Positions 26,635-35,048 of a DNA stretch of 64,000 bases are shown here, piece after piece; within the stretch, counting starts at the first letter, position 1; every line of letters begins with the position of its first letter. The position numbers and the translations under genes are program-made. The stretch is from Bin87 sp965232895 (GTDB lineage: Bacteria; Chloroflexota; Dehalococcoidia; Lucifugimonadales; UBA3495). The stretch covers positions 248,001-312,000 of the forward strand of contig OZ247430.1 of the NCBI GenBank assembly GCA_965232895.1. Reading direction: 5' to 3'. Under the pieces are notes generated by a model that did no database searches, was not told where the DNA came from, and saw only the letters and a program-made list of their open reading frames with translations.

Positions 26635-27066
26635 ATGCACTTGATCATTGACGGTTTCGGCGGCGACCACGCCTTGATGTGGGACACCGACCGCCTGCGA
26701 TCCTTCCTCGACGAGTACCCGGCGGCCCTGGGGATGACGCGGATCACCGAACCGGAAGTCCTCGAATACCACGGTCCGAAGCCCGCCGACAACGGCATCT
26801 CCGGTTTCGTGATCATCGCCGAGAGTCATATCAGCGTCCACACGTTCCCGGAACGTGACTACGTGAACATTGACGTCTTTTCGTGCAAGTCCTTCGATCA
26901 CGAGCAGGCTCTCGCTGATGTTCGCTCGCTGTTCGACCTCGGCAACGTGAAAACCTGGTTGCTTGACCGCGGTCTGGAATGGCTCGACGCTGACCAGGGC
27001 GCACGCGAAACGGAACGCCAGCGCACCGTGCTCCAAACCGCCGCATCCGGCTCCCCAGTTGCCTGA
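26635..27066 (+). CDS. speD: S-adenosylmethionine decarboxylase proenzyme, prokaryotic class 1B
   Basis: A 143-residue protein of the small bacterial SpeD type. The self-cleavage site lies in IAESHISVHTFPE: cutting between Glu63 and Ser64 turns Ser64 into the pyruvoyl cofactor. His69 and Cys84 (VFSCKSF) are the conserved processing and catalytic residues. It makes decarboxylated SAM, the aminopropyl donor for spermidine. The C-terminal tail beyond residue 120 is long and polar. The ureohydrolase gene (speB-like) overlaps its 3' end; the aminopropyltransferase SpeE is not nearby. Confidence 0.93.
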   Translation: MHLIIDGFGGDHALMWDTDRLRSFLDEYPAALGMTRITEPEVLEYHGPKPADNGISGFVIIAESHISVHTFPERDYVNIDVFSCKSFDHEQALADVRSLFDLGNVKTWLLDRGLEWLDADQGARETERQRTVLQTAASGSPVA

Positions 27067-27958
27067 TTCCCAAAACCCGCCCGTTCCCTGGACGCCGACC
27101 AACTTCCTGGCTCTTCCGCCTCAGCAGTCCTCGCTGGATACCTCGGCCGCCGTACTCATTCCCGTCCCCATCGATAGCACCACGTCCTTCCGGACCGGTG
27201 CGCGTCACGGCCCTGCCGCCATCATTGAGGCATCCGCCGCCCTGGAAGACTACGATATCGAGTTGGACGTCGATGTCGCCGAATTCGGGATCCATACTGG
27301 GCCTCCCCTTGAACCCCACGTCGGCAATCCCTTCCAAATGGTGGAACGCGTTCGGGCGGCGGTTTCCTACTACGCCACCCGTGGTTCGGGCAAGATCACC
27401 GGCGTCATCGGAGGCGATCACTCGGCCACCATCGGTTCGGCGTTCGCTCACCTCGAACTCAATCCGGACCTGTCCGTGCTGTATATCGATGCTCACGCCG
27501 ACCTGCGCGACGAATACCAGGGAACCGCTTGGGGCCACAGTTCCGGAGCGCGCCGCATCGCAGAGCGTTGTCCGGTTTCGCTGGCAGGCGTACGCACGCT
27601 CGCCCTTGAAGAGAAGGAGCACATCGAAGCTTCGCGCGTTCCCACCTTCTACTGGCCGCCGGAAAGCGAATATTACATAACGGAACTTATCGCCACTTTG
27701 GCATCGAACGTCTACATCAGCATCGACCTCGACGTCCTGGACCCCGCGGAGATGCCGGCGGTGGGCACCCCTGAACCTGGAGGGATGCGCTGGTCCGAAT
27801 TGACCGCCCTCCTCCGGCGGGTTGCCGAGGAACGTCACATCGTGGGTTTTGACGTATGCGAACTCGCGCCCGACCACGGCCTGCCGGCGCACTCGTACAC
27901 CGCTGCAAAGCTCGTCTACAAGCTGATCGCCTATGCTCTGTCCCGCGGCTCGCGCTAA
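27059..27958 (+). CDS. speB: Agmatinase/ureohydrolase family protein
   Basis: The protein has the ureohydrolase manganese ligands in order: GGDHS, DAHADLRDEY and SIDLDVLDPAEMPAVGTPEPGG. This marks an agmatinase rather than an arginase, and it fits beside speD: agmatine would be split to putrescine and urea, feeding spermidine synthesis. The start is uncertain. Homology begins near residue 15 of the frame I give, and no ATG is close, so I chose TTG at 27059, which overlaps the speD stop; the longer frame from 26963 lies inside speD and is less likely. Length is 299 residues. Confidence 0.87.
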   Translation: MPDSQNPPVPWTPTNFLALPPQQSSLDTSAAVLIPVPIDSTTSFRTGARHGPAAIIEASAALEDYDIELDVDVAEFGIHTGPPLEPHVGNPFQMVERVRAAVSYYATRGSGKITGVIGGDHSATIGSAFAHLELNPDLSVLYIDAHADLRDEYQGTAWGHSSGARRIAERCPVSLAGVRTLALEEKEHIEASRVPTFYWPPESEYYITELIATLASNVYISIDLDVLDPAEMPAVGTPEPGGMRWSELTALLRRVAEERHIVGFDVCELAPDHGLPAHSYTAAKLVYKLIAYALSRGSR

Positions 27959-28178
27959 ACCACCGGAAACTATGAGGCCCGGCAACACATGGGCGCTCCG
28001 CTGCTCGTCCACGCGCGATAGCGTCCGCACCCCGCAGTCCCGGCGCTGTAGCTGGCTGCTCGTTGTGCGACCTGTTTCCTTGACAACGCCGGCGGGCCAA
28101 CCCTAGAATTTCCGCATTCCGTGCATTTGCGCACCCCGGAACCTATCCAGCCGCGCCTCCCGGCGCAAGGAGTTTTCC

Positions 28179-29372
28179 ATGCCAAGCCAATGGCCCACCG
28201 TTCACTATAAGGAAGAGGGCATGCGTGAAGGCATGCAGATCGAGGACGCCAACATCGCCGTCGACGACAAGGTTGAGCTCCTCGACATGCTGTCCGAAAC
28301 CGGCCTCACCAGCATCGTCGTCGGCTCCTTTGTCAGTCCGCGGTGGACGCCCCAGATGGAGCGGATCGACGAGATCGTGACGAAGTTTACGCCCAAAGCC
28401 GGCGTCACCTACAGCGCCCTCGCGTTGAACGCCCGCGGTGTGGAGCGCGCCCGCGCCTACTCTCCGCCCCTGACCATTGAACGCGACGCCTATCCGCGCC
28501 TGTCCTGCCACCTCTGTGACGTGTTCGCCCGGCGTAACACCAACCGCAGCCAGATGGACGAGATGGAACGCTGGCCGGCCATCATCGCCCAGGCCCAGGA
28601 GATGGGGATCACCGAGGCCGGCATCGGATGCAACGCTTCCTGGGGATCCAACTTCCTCGGCGAGTTTGAAGTCGATACCCTGATGACCCTTATGGAATAC
28701 CAGCACGGGTTGTGGGAAGAGGCCGGGATCAACGTACGCAGTTGCTCCATGGGCGACCCCATGAGCCATTGCACGCCGGCCAAGGTCGAGGAAAGCATCG
28801 TACGCGTCAAGGAACGCTGGCCCGAAATCAACCACTTCCGGCTGCACCTGCACAACGGTCGCAACATGGCCATCGCCTCCGCCTACGCCGCCATGCGCGT
28901 TCTGGGCGCCGAGGATACCCTTGAACTCGACGGCACCATTGGCGGTTTCGGCGGCTGCCCTTACTGCGGCAACGGGCGCGCCACCGGTATGGCACCCACG
29001 GAAGACCTGCTCCACATGATGGAGGATATGGGTATCCCAACGGGCGTCGATATCGACAAGCTGGTCGACTGTGTCTGGGCGGCCGAGCGGATCATCGGTC
29101 GCGAGCTGTACGGGCACGTCTCCAAGGCCGGTCCGCGGCCTCGCGCCAGCGCCGGCAATCTTTACGACATCAACATGCCCTTTGTGGAAACCCTGGAACA
29201 GGCCACCCACTTCAAGAAGGGCGAGCAGATGTACGAAGGCGGCCTCTATCCGTACCGCGAGCCCGTTACCAGCCCCTATCGCGACCGCATCGACCAGGGC
29301 CAGCCGGCGTTCGGCGCCGGTCCGGGCGAGTTCCCCTGGAACCAGGACTGGCTGCCCAAAGCCAGCAGCTAG
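28179..29372 (+). CDS. HMG-CoA lyase/citramalate-synthase-like TIM-barrel enzyme
   Basis: A 397-residue member of the HMGL-like (pyruvate carboxyltransferase) superfamily. The N-terminal EGMREGMQIED corresponds to the DGLRDGxQ metal and acid-base motif. HLHNGRNMA supplies the metal-binding His pair, and GTIGGFGGCPYCGNGRATGMAPTEDLLHMMEDMGI is the HMG-CoA-lyase type glycine loop with its catalytic Cys. The protein is about 90 residues longer than typical HMG-CoA lyase, with a C-terminal tail rich in Tyr, Arg and Pro. The family cleaves or forms C-C bonds next to CoA thioesters; the substrate is open. Confidence 0.85.
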   Translation: MPSQWPTVHYKEEGMREGMQIEDANIAVDDKVELLDMLSETGLTSIVVGSFVSPRWTPQMERIDEIVTKFTPKAGVTYSALALNARGVERARAYSPPLTIERDAYPRLSCHLCDVFARRNTNRSQMDEMERWPAIIAQAQEMGITEAGIGCNASWGSNFLGEFEVDTLMTLMEYQHGLWEEAGINVRSCSMGDPMSHCTPAKVEESIVRVKERWPEINHFRLHLHNGRNMAIASAYAAMRVLGAEDTLELDGTIGGFGGCPYCGNGRATGMAPTEDLLHMMEDMGIPTGVDIDKLVDCVWAAERIIGRELYGHVSKAGPRPRASAGNLYDINMPFVETLEQATHFKKGEQMYEGGLYPYREPVTSPYRDRIDQGQPAFGAGPGEFPWNQDWLPKASS

Positions 29373-29394
29373 ACCCAACGATCATCGCAGCAGT

Positions 29395-29430
29395 AAGGGG
29401 CGGGTTGTTCTAACAACCCGCCCCTTCGGT
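29395..29430 (+). terminator. Intrinsic terminator after the HMGL-like gene
   Basis: A perfect stem, AAGGGGCGGGTTGTT (29395-29409) and AACAACCCGCCCCTT (29412-29426), followed by CGGTTT. The convergent BNR-repeat gene ends 30 bp further on, so it may serve both. Confidence 0.8.
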
Positions 29431-29456
29431 TTGCCGGTGGGTTTCGGACTACGCAG

Positions 29457-30446
29457 TTACGCCGACGTGCACGCCACGCTGATCACGTTCTGCGCCATTT
29501 CCGGCAACGCATCCGCGGTCCAGTTCGCTCCGCCGTCGTGGGTGCCGAACACCTCTCCCCGGCGCGTGCAGAAGTAAACCTGCGACGGGTCCTGACGGTT
29601 CACGGCCACGCCGAAGGTGGTGCTGCCCGGGCTGACGCCGGAATCGAACCGCTCCCAGCTTTCGCCGAGGTTGGTGGTCCGCATCACACCGCCCTGCTCG
29701 CTTCCGAAGTTCATGCCCACGCAGGCGTACAGGGTGTTCGCATCGCTGGGGTCGCGAACCACGCCGCGCGAGTACTTGATGTCGGAGAACCGGTCGAATT
29801 GGCAGTCCTGCCAGGACGCTCCCCGGTCGGCGCTCCGCCACACTCCCGTGCGGTTGGAAATCAGCACCGACTGCGAATCTGCGCCGCCGACTGCTACGCC
29901 ATGCAGGTCCAGCAGGTCAACGTCGCCGGCGAACTCGCTGTTGCGGATCGTCCAGGTGTGCCCGCCGTCTGTGCTGCTCGCCGCGCCGCCCACTTCCAGG
30001 GCCGCGTACATGTTGTTGGGATTGCTCGCCTCGATGTCGATGCCCAGGATACGCATGGCGAACGCCATCTGCACCTGCGACGGGTTCGACACCGTCGCGA
30101 TGTGCGCCCAGTTCTGGCCGCCATCATCGCTCTTGTACACCTCGGCTCCCTCGGTGCCCAGGAACATGATATTGGGGTCATTGGGGTGGAACCGAATGGA
30201 CCAGACCACTCGGCCCTCGTTCATGTTCATGCGCTGCCAATGATCGCCGCCGTCGGTGCTCCGGTAGATGCCCCGCTGCGTTCCGCAAAAGATCGTGCGA
30301 GGATCGTTGGGATGAATGGCAATGGCCCGCGCCTGAGTGGCGGGCGCCAGCCCATCGGTGAGCAGATCCCAGTGAGCATCGCCCGCCGCCTTTCGGTACA
30401 GTCCGCTGGCTTCGGCGCCAACGTAGACGATAGTGTTGCCTGCCAT
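29457..30446 (-). CDS. BNR/Asp-box repeat beta-propeller protein
   Basis: A 329-residue protein with a strong AGGAGG site before its start. At least five Asp-box motifs recur (STDGGDHW, SDDGGQNW, STDGGHTW, SADRGASW, THDGGANW), spaced about 50-60 residues, as in sortilin/sialidase-type propellers and YCF48-like proteins. There is no signal peptide and no sialidase catalytic Arg triad is evident. It may be a binding scaffold rather than an enzyme. Confidence 0.82.
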   Translation of the reverse strand: MAGNTIVYVGAEASGLYRKAAGDAHWDLLTDGLAPATQARAIAIHPNDPRTIFCGTQRGIYRSTDGGDHWQRMNMNEGRVVWSIRFHPNDPNIMFLGTEGAEVYKSDDGGQNWAHIATVSNPSQVQMAFAMRILGIDIEASNPNNMYAALEVGGAASSTDGGHTWTIRNSEFAGDVDLLDLHGVAVGGADSQSVLISNRTGVWRSADRGASWQDCQFDRFSDIKYSRGVVRDPSDANTLYACVGMNFGSEQGGVMRTTNLGESWERFDSGVSPGSTTFGVAVNRQDPSQVYFCTRRGEVFGTHDGGANWTADALPEMAQNVISVACTSA

Positions 30447-30610
30447 GATGCTGCCTCCTGAACTTGTTGTGTCGGTTTGGTAGCCGTTGCCGCCATTTCA
30501 GCAGACCGCATGTAGGATGTCAAACCGAAAGCGCTGCCGTTGGTCCAGTTGATTGTCCCCGACAGTCCGTCCTTTGGCTCACCCCGCCGATTGATCACCC
30601 CGCCGATTGA

Positions 30611-31357
30611 TCACTCTGCGGGGCGACGGTTCCCCGCAACCGCCAGCGTCAGACACCAGACCGAGGCGGCGCCGGCCTCTTTGAGCGCGGATGCGCAGAT
30701 GTCCAGCGTGCTTCCCGTCGTGGCCACGTCGTCTACCAGGATGATTTGCCGGCCATGAACTTCGCTCGGATGGGACACGGCGACGCTGTCGGCCACGTTG
30801 GTCGCTCGGGCCACGGCGCTGGTCATTCCAGCCTGCGGATCTACTCGCCGGGTTCGGACCAGCAGATCACCCTGATATGGCAAATCGCGGTGCCCCGCCA
30901 CTCGACGGGCCAGCAGTTCCGCCTGGTTGTAGCCGCGCTCCCGCCGCCGGCTGGAATGCATCGGCACCGGAGCTATGAGGTCGCCCGGGAGCGGATTCGC
31001 CTCAAGGTATTCGGCCAGCATGTCACCCAGCTGCGGAGCGGCCGCCTTTATGCCTCCATACTTAAGGGACAGTATGGCCTGACGAACACATCCTTCATAT
31101 CGGAACGGGGACCGCACACCGTCGAACTGCCGACCCGACTGCGCGCAGGCCGGGCAAAACTCGGACTCGCTATACGCCGCGCACACCCGGCAATATGGCG
31201 GGACCAGGAACGGCAGATCCCGCGCACACCGGTCGCAGATGATCTTGCCGGAGCCACCGCATCCCGCGCATTCCAACGGATACAACGCGTCCAACAAGGT
31301 CCGGCCGGCCTGCTCGGCCAGGCCCCGCACCGGCGCGAGGCGACGCATCAGAGACAT
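30611..31357 (-). CDS. comF: ComF family phosphoribosyltransferase-like competence protein
   Basis: I place the start at 31357 (MSLMRRLAPVRG, 248 residues), 10 bp after the Nudix stop; the longer frame runs antisense-like through that gene. The N terminus holds a zinc-ribbon with four Cys pairs (CAGCGGSGKIICDRC, then CRVC and CPAC). The C terminus has a type I PRTase fold with the PRPP loop IILVDDVATTGSTL and the ERGYNQAELLAR motif typical of ComF. ComF is a cytoplasmic protein needed for DNA uptake in naturally competent bacteria. It ends an operon with a Nudix and a ribokinase gene. Confidence 0.9.
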   Translation of the reverse strand: MSLMRRLAPVRGLAEQAGRTLLDALYPLECAGCGGSGKIICDRCARDLPFLVPPYCRVCAAYSESEFCPACAQSGRQFDGVRSPFRYEGCVRQAILSLKYGGIKAAAPQLGDMLAEYLEANPLPGDLIAPVPMHSSRRRERGYNQAELLARRVAGHRDLPYQGDLLVRTRRVDPQAGMTSAVARATNVADSVAVSHPSEVHGRQIILVDDVATTGSTLDICASALKEAGAASVWCLTLAVAGNRRPAE

Positions 31358-31367
31358 TGCCGCCGAC

Positions 31368-31868
31368 TCACGATCGTTGGTTTCGGATGTGCTGCCAACG
31401 TCTGAGAATCTGTTCGTCCCGGGGAAACGCCAGTGGCGGCAGATTATCGAGCGCAAAAAAGCCCACGTCCAAAGACTCGGGTCCCGGCGCCAGCACGCCC
31501 CCCACTTCCGTCGCCGCATAGGCCGCGACCACCACCGGATTATCCACATCGGAGAACAACCCGATCAGCTGATCGATTTCTACCAGCAGGCCGGCCTCTT
31601 CTTCTACTTCCCGCGCTGCCGCCGTCTCCACCGGTTCTCCCCGGTCGACATAACCTCCGGGCATACTCCACAACCCATAACCAGTCTGGACGGCACGTCT
31701 CACCATCAGCGTCTGTCCATTCCTTTCAATGACACACGCGGCCGCCAGTTTCGGATCGTAATAGACCACGCGCCCGCACTGCGGGCACACCGGACGTTCC
31801 CGGCCTTCGTGCTCCCTCAGAGTCAGGCGGGTCCCGCATCCGGCGCAAAAGTTGTCCCCGTTGGTCAT
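31368..31868 (-). CDS. Nudix hydrolase with N-terminal zinc ribbon
   Basis: The start at 31868 (MTNGDNFCAGCG, 166 residues) gives a protein with a four-Cys zinc ribbon (CAGC and CPQC) followed by a complete Nudix box, GGYVDRGEPVETAAAREVEEEAGL. This arrangement is seen in NudC-like and ADP-ribose/NADH pyrophosphatases. The NADH-specific SQPWPFPxS motif of true NudC is absent. It lies between ribokinase (28 bp upstream) and comF (10 bp downstream). Confidence 0.88.
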   Translation of the reverse strand: MTNGDNFCAGCGTRLTLREHEGRERPVCPQCGRVVYYDPKLAAACVIERNGQTLMVRRAVQTGYGLWSMPGGYVDRGEPVETAAAREVEEEAGLLVEIDQLIGLFSDVDNPVVVAAYAATEVGGVLAPGPESLDVGFFALDNLPPLAFPRDEQILRRWQHIRNQRS

Positions 31869-31896
31869 TGCACTGGTTGCCCGTCTGATATCGCCG

Positions 31897-32838
31897 CTAA
31901 GCGGATTGTTCCAGCAACGCCAGCACGGCATCGCGTTCCGGCATCGAATCCTGCGCTCCAACGCGCGTGACCGACAACGCGCCGGCCGCGCAGCCCCATC
32001 GAACCGCCGAGTCCAACGGATGGCTTTCGGATAACGCAACCGCCAGGGCTCCGTTGAACGCATCGCCCGCGGCCACGGTGTCCACCGCGCGCACGGCAAA
32101 CGGGGGGACCATCCTGCTGGCTTGACCGTCCGACCAGTATGCCCCCTGGGCACCCAACTTGATCACCGCCGCTCCCACACCCCTTGCCAGCAACTCGCCG
32201 GCGGCCCTGGCCGCCGTTTGCTCGTCCGTGACGGGGTACCCGACCAGCGCCTCCGCTTCGGTCTCGTTGGGGGTGATGATGGACACGGAGCGATAGAATT
32301 CTTCGGGCACCGGCCGAACCGGACCCGGATCCAAAACCACGTGCGCTCCCCGAGAATATGCCGCGTAGGCTACCCGGATCGACAGGTCAATCGACACTTC
32401 CAACTGCAGCAGTAGCGCGGAAGCCTGCGGCAGGAGCGCTGCCACTGCATCGTATTCGACGTCACCGCAGGTGTCGTTCGCGCCCAGAACCTGCACGATC
32501 CGGTTCTGACCGCCTTCGCCCACGCTGATCACTGCGATACCGGAATTGGTTCCCGCGCAGACGCCCACGGCGTCAGTCTCCACGCCCGCCGTCTGCAATA
32601 GATCGGTCAGTTGCGGCCCGAACATGTCATCGCCGACCCGCCCAACCATCGCTGACCGGGCGCCCATGCGCGAGGCGGCCACCGCCTGGTTTGCGCCTTT
32701 TCCCCCAGGATACGTCACGAACCGGTCACCCACCACGGTTTCGCCGTCCGCGGGTAACCGCTCCGAGAAGGTAACCAGATCCATGTTGATGCCGCCCAGG
32801 GACAGGATGAGGGGGCGACCACCTGCGTTATCCGTCAT
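31897..32838 (-). CDS. rbsK: Ribokinase-like PfkB family sugar kinase
   Basis: A 313-residue kinase with both PfkB signatures: YPGGKGANQAVAASRMG near the N terminus, and DTVAAGDAFNGALA near the C terminus with the catalytic Asp. GGINMDLV at the start matches ribokinase. It phosphorylates ribose or a related sugar at O5. No ribose transporter is adjacent, so ribose may come from nucleoside breakdown. Confidence 0.88.
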   Translation of the reverse strand: MTDNAGGRPLILSLGGINMDLVTFSERLPADGETVVGDRFVTYPGGKGANQAVAASRMGARSAMVGRVGDDMFGPQLTDLLQTAGVETDAVGVCAGTNSGIAVISVGEGGQNRIVQVLGANDTCGDVEYDAVAALLPQASALLLQLEVSIDLSIRVAYAAYSRGAHVVLDPGPVRPVPEEFYRSVSIITPNETEAEALVGYPVTDEQTAARAAGELLARGVGAAVIKLGAQGAYWSDGQASRMVPPFAVRAVDTVAAGDAFNGALAVALSESHPLDSAVRWGCAAGALSVTRVGAQDSMPERDAVLALLEQSA

Positions 32839-32913
32839 CTAAACCTGACATAACGAAAAATCGGCCACACGCTAACACCTGATATGGCACGCGTCAACGT
32901 GAGATTACCCCCA

Positions 32914-32922
32914 TGCTATAAT
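32914..32922 (+). promoter_or_regulatory. Extended -10 promoter element of the CaiB gene
   Basis: TGCTATAAT at 32914-32922 is a perfect TATAAT with an upstream TG. The -35 region (TCAACG) is poor, as is usual for extended -10 promoters. The start codon follows 32 bp downstream. Confidence 0.55.
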
Positions 32923-32954
32923 CCGCCAAACCTGAAAAAGCGAGGATCCGAACG

Positions 32955-34178
32955 ATGTCTCAGCCTCTGGAAAACATCAAGGTCGTCGACCTGACCCGTA
33001 CCCTTGCGGGGCCGTTTTGCACTCAGAATCTCGCCGATATGGGAGCCGATGTCGTCAAGATCGAAGAGCCCAATGACGGCGACGAAACTCGCAAGTGGCC
33101 GCCCATCTGGAACGGCGAGAGCACGCAGTTCATGTCGTTCAACCGCAACAAGCGCAGCCTGTCCGTCAACCTGAAGTCGGAAGAAGGCCTGGACATCGTG
33201 AAGAAGCTGGCCACAGAAGCCGACGTTATGATCGAGAGCTTCCGCGCCGGCACGCTGGCACGCATGGGGCTGGGCTACGAGGACATCAAGGCCATCAACC
33301 CCGACATCGTGTACTGCACCATTTCCGGCTACGGGCGCACCGGCCCCATGGCTAACAAGCCCGGCTACGACCTGATCATTCAGGCCTACAGCGGATTGAT
33401 GCACCTGACCGGTGACCCAAACGGCCCGCCCCAGCGTGTCGGGTTCTCGTTGGTGGACCTCTTCACGGGCATGCTGGCCTATGGGTCCATAGTCACGGCG
33501 CTCTACCACCGCGACAAGACCGGTGAAGGCCAGCTGATCGACACTGCCCTGTTGGACGGGCAGGTGGCGGCCATGAGTTACCACGCTACCGGCTACATCG
33601 GTACCGGTGTCGAGCCCCATCGCCTCGGCTCCGGCCACCCCAGCCTCGTGCCCTATCAGAGCTTCCAGGCCGCAGATGGCTTTTTCATCCTGGGGGTCGC
33701 CAACCCGAACCTTTGGGAGCGGTTCTGCAACGCAATCGGGCACCCCGATCTGAAGGACGATCCGAAGTTTGCCACCAACCCGGATCGGGTAGCGCATCGT
33801 GCCGAGATGGTCGACCTTCTGAACGGCATTTTCTCCTCCAACACCGTGGCCCACTGGGTAAAGGTGATCGACGAGGCGGGCGTTCCTGTGGGACCGATCA
33901 ACAAGACATCGGACGTGGTGGCGGACGAGCAAGTCAACGCGAGGGAGATGTTCCTGGAAATCAACCACCCCCACGTGCCGGACCTTCGGGTTCCCAACTC
34001 GCCGATCAAGCTGCAGGGCACTCCGGCCCAGCTGCGATTGGCGCCTCCGTTGTTGGGCGAACACAACGAGGAAGTGCTGGCGGAACTGGGTTACGACGCT
34101 GAAGCGTTCGCCAAGCTGAGGGAATCGGGAGCCGTGGGAGAACCTGGAAAAGAGATTAGCGGGGTCGGCGCGCACTGA
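32955..34178 (+). CDS. CaiB/BaiF family III CoA-transferase
   Basis: A 407-residue family III CoA-transferase. The N-terminal VVDLTRTLAGPFCTQNLADMGADVVKIEEP and the catalytic SLVDLFTGMLAYGSI, with Asp168 at the place of the formyl-CoA transferase nucleophile, are diagnostic. GYGRTGPMANKPGYDLIIQA is the CoA-binding part. These enzymes move CoA between carboxylic acids such as formate/oxalate, carnitine or bile acids. No acyl-CoA lyase is directly attached; SAR202-type genomes carry many paralogues. Confidence 0.92.
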   Translation: MSQPLENIKVVDLTRTLAGPFCTQNLADMGADVVKIEEPNDGDETRKWPPIWNGESTQFMSFNRNKRSLSVNLKSEEGLDIVKKLATEADVMIESFRAGTLARMGLGYEDIKAINPDIVYCTISGYGRTGPMANKPGYDLIIQAYSGLMHLTGDPNGPPQRVGFSLVDLFTGMLAYGSIVTALYHRDKTGEGQLIDTALLDGQVAAMSYHATGYIGTGVEPHRLGSGHPSLVPYQSFQAADGFFILGVANPNLWERFCNAIGHPDLKDDPKFATNPDRVAHRAEMVDLLNGIFSSNTVAHWVKVIDEAGVPVGPINKTSDVVADEQVNAREMFLEINHPHVPDLRVPNSPIKLQGTPAQLRLAPPLLGEHNEEVLAELGYDAEAFAKLRESGAVGEPGKEISGVGAH

Positions 34179-34200
34179 CCCCAATTGGTTCGCACAAGGT

Positions 34201-34249
34201 ACGTTATGTAGATAACAGGCACAATTTCGGCTTCTTTTTTACATAACGT
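34201..34249. repeat. Perfect 10-bp inverted repeat downstream of the CaiB gene
   Basis: ACGTTATGTA (34201-34210) and TACATAACGT (34240-34249) pair perfectly across a 29-base loop that includes a T6 run. It precedes the real terminator; it may be an operator or an RNA structure. Confidence 0.6.
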
Positions 34250-34259
34250 CCGCCTCAAC

Positions 34260-34294
34260 GACCCGGGGCGGTATCGCGCCGGGTCTCTTGTTTT
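34260..34294 (+). terminator. Intrinsic terminator of the CaiB gene
   Basis: GACCCGG (34260-34266) pairs with CCGGGTC (34279-34285), with an inner GCG/CGC, followed by TCTTGTTTT. Confidence 0.8.
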
Positions 34295-34304
34295 CGGACC
34301 GTTA

Positions 34305-34473
34305 GCGAAATCTCAGGGCAATCGCATCATCGCCGTCATTCCTGCGCAAGCAGGAATCCAGTGATCTAATTCGTTAAATATGCTTCCAATTCGTTCATTC
34401 TATGACCAATGGACTCCGGCTTTCGCCGGAGTGACTGGCCTGGAGCCTATGATGCGATTGCCCTGCGAAATCT
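34305..34473 (+). mobile_element. MITE-like element, copy 1, with target duplication
   Basis: The element is 34314-34465 (152 bp). Its ends, CAGGGCAATCGCATCAT and ATGATGCGATTGCCCTG, are a perfect 17-bp terminal inverted repeat. Inside are two hairpins, CATTCCTGCGCAAGCAGGAATCC and a GACTCCGGCTTTCGCCGGAGT type. CGAAATCT flanks it on both sides (34306-34313 and 34466-34473), an 8-bp target duplication (9 bp if the outermost G is counted with the flank). No transposase is coded. It ends 16 bp before the -35 box of the tRNA cluster promoter. Confidence 0.88.
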
Positions 34474-34481
34474 TCTCCCGG

Positions 34482-34510
34482 TTGCCGTGTCGATATACCG
34501 AGGCTATAAT
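34482..34510 (+). promoter_or_regulatory. Promoter of the four-tRNA cluster
   Basis: TTGCCG (34482-34487), 17-bp spacer, TATAAT (34505-34510); the first tRNA starts 21 bp downstream. A MITE-like insertion abuts its upstream side. Confidence 0.8.
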
Positions 34511-34531
34511 GAATCGCATCTGGTCACGCTC

Positions 34532-34607
34532 GGGCGGTTAGCTCAGCGGTTAGAGCGCCTCGTTCACACCGAGGAGGTCGGAGGTTCAAATCCTCCATCG
34601 CCCACCA
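34532..34607 (+). tRNA. tRNA-Val (CAC)
   Basis: 76 nt, acceptor GGGCGGT/ATCGCCC, anticodon loop TTCACAC (anticodon CAC), T loop GTTCAAATC, encoded CCA. First of four tRNAs in one transcript. Confidence 0.95.
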
Positions 34608-34648
34608 TACCGACCGCAGCGGGACCAAAAAAAAACGGAAACCACCTT

Positions 34649-34734
34649 GCCGAGGTGGCGAAACGGCAGACGCGCTGCGTTCAGGGCGCAGTGTCCTTTA
34701 GGACGTGTGGGTTCAAATCCCTCCCTCGGCACCA
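34649..34734 (+). tRNA. tRNA-Leu (CAG)
   Basis: 86 nt with the long variable arm of class II tRNAs (GTGTCCTTTAGGACGT). Acceptor GCCGAGG/CCTCGGC, anticodon loop TTCAGGG (anticodon CAG), encoded CCA. Confidence 0.95.
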
Positions 34735-34745
34735 TTTTCCGACGC

Positions 34746-34821
34746 GCGCTTGTAGCTCAGTGGATAGAGCGCTGCCCTGCGGAGGCAGAGGTCGTGAGTT
34801 CGAATCTCGCCAAGCGCGCCA
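34746..34821 (+). tRNA. tRNA-Arg (GCG)
   Basis: 76 nt, acceptor GCGCTTG/CAAGCGC, discriminator G, encoded CCA. The anticodon loop CTGCGGA gives GCG, which reads CGC and CGU. Most bacteria read these with an ACG anticodon converted to inosine, so a GCG version is notable. Confidence 0.9.
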
Positions 34822-34848
34822 TTTCTATGTCTGCCCATCAGCGTCAGC

Positions 34849-34925
34849 GGGCGGTTAGCTCAGATGGTTAGAGCGTCTGCTTTACACGCAGAAGGCCGGG
34901 GGTTCGAGTCCCTCACCGCCCACCA
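34849..34925 (+). tRNA. tRNA-Val (TAC)
   Basis: 77 nt, acceptor GGGCGGT/ACCGCCC, anticodon loop TTTACAC (anticodon TAC), encoded CCA. Last of the cluster; it complements the CAC isoacceptor at 34532. Confidence 0.95.
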
Positions 34926-35048
34926 CCTCCCAGATGTATATACCACCCCAACATTCTGCCGGCCTGCCCTATCCTGGAGCAAAAGTTTGCGCCCACAAGC
35001 CTGTCCTCCACACCCTCGTTTCGCCCCGGGCAACAGGATGCTGACCCC

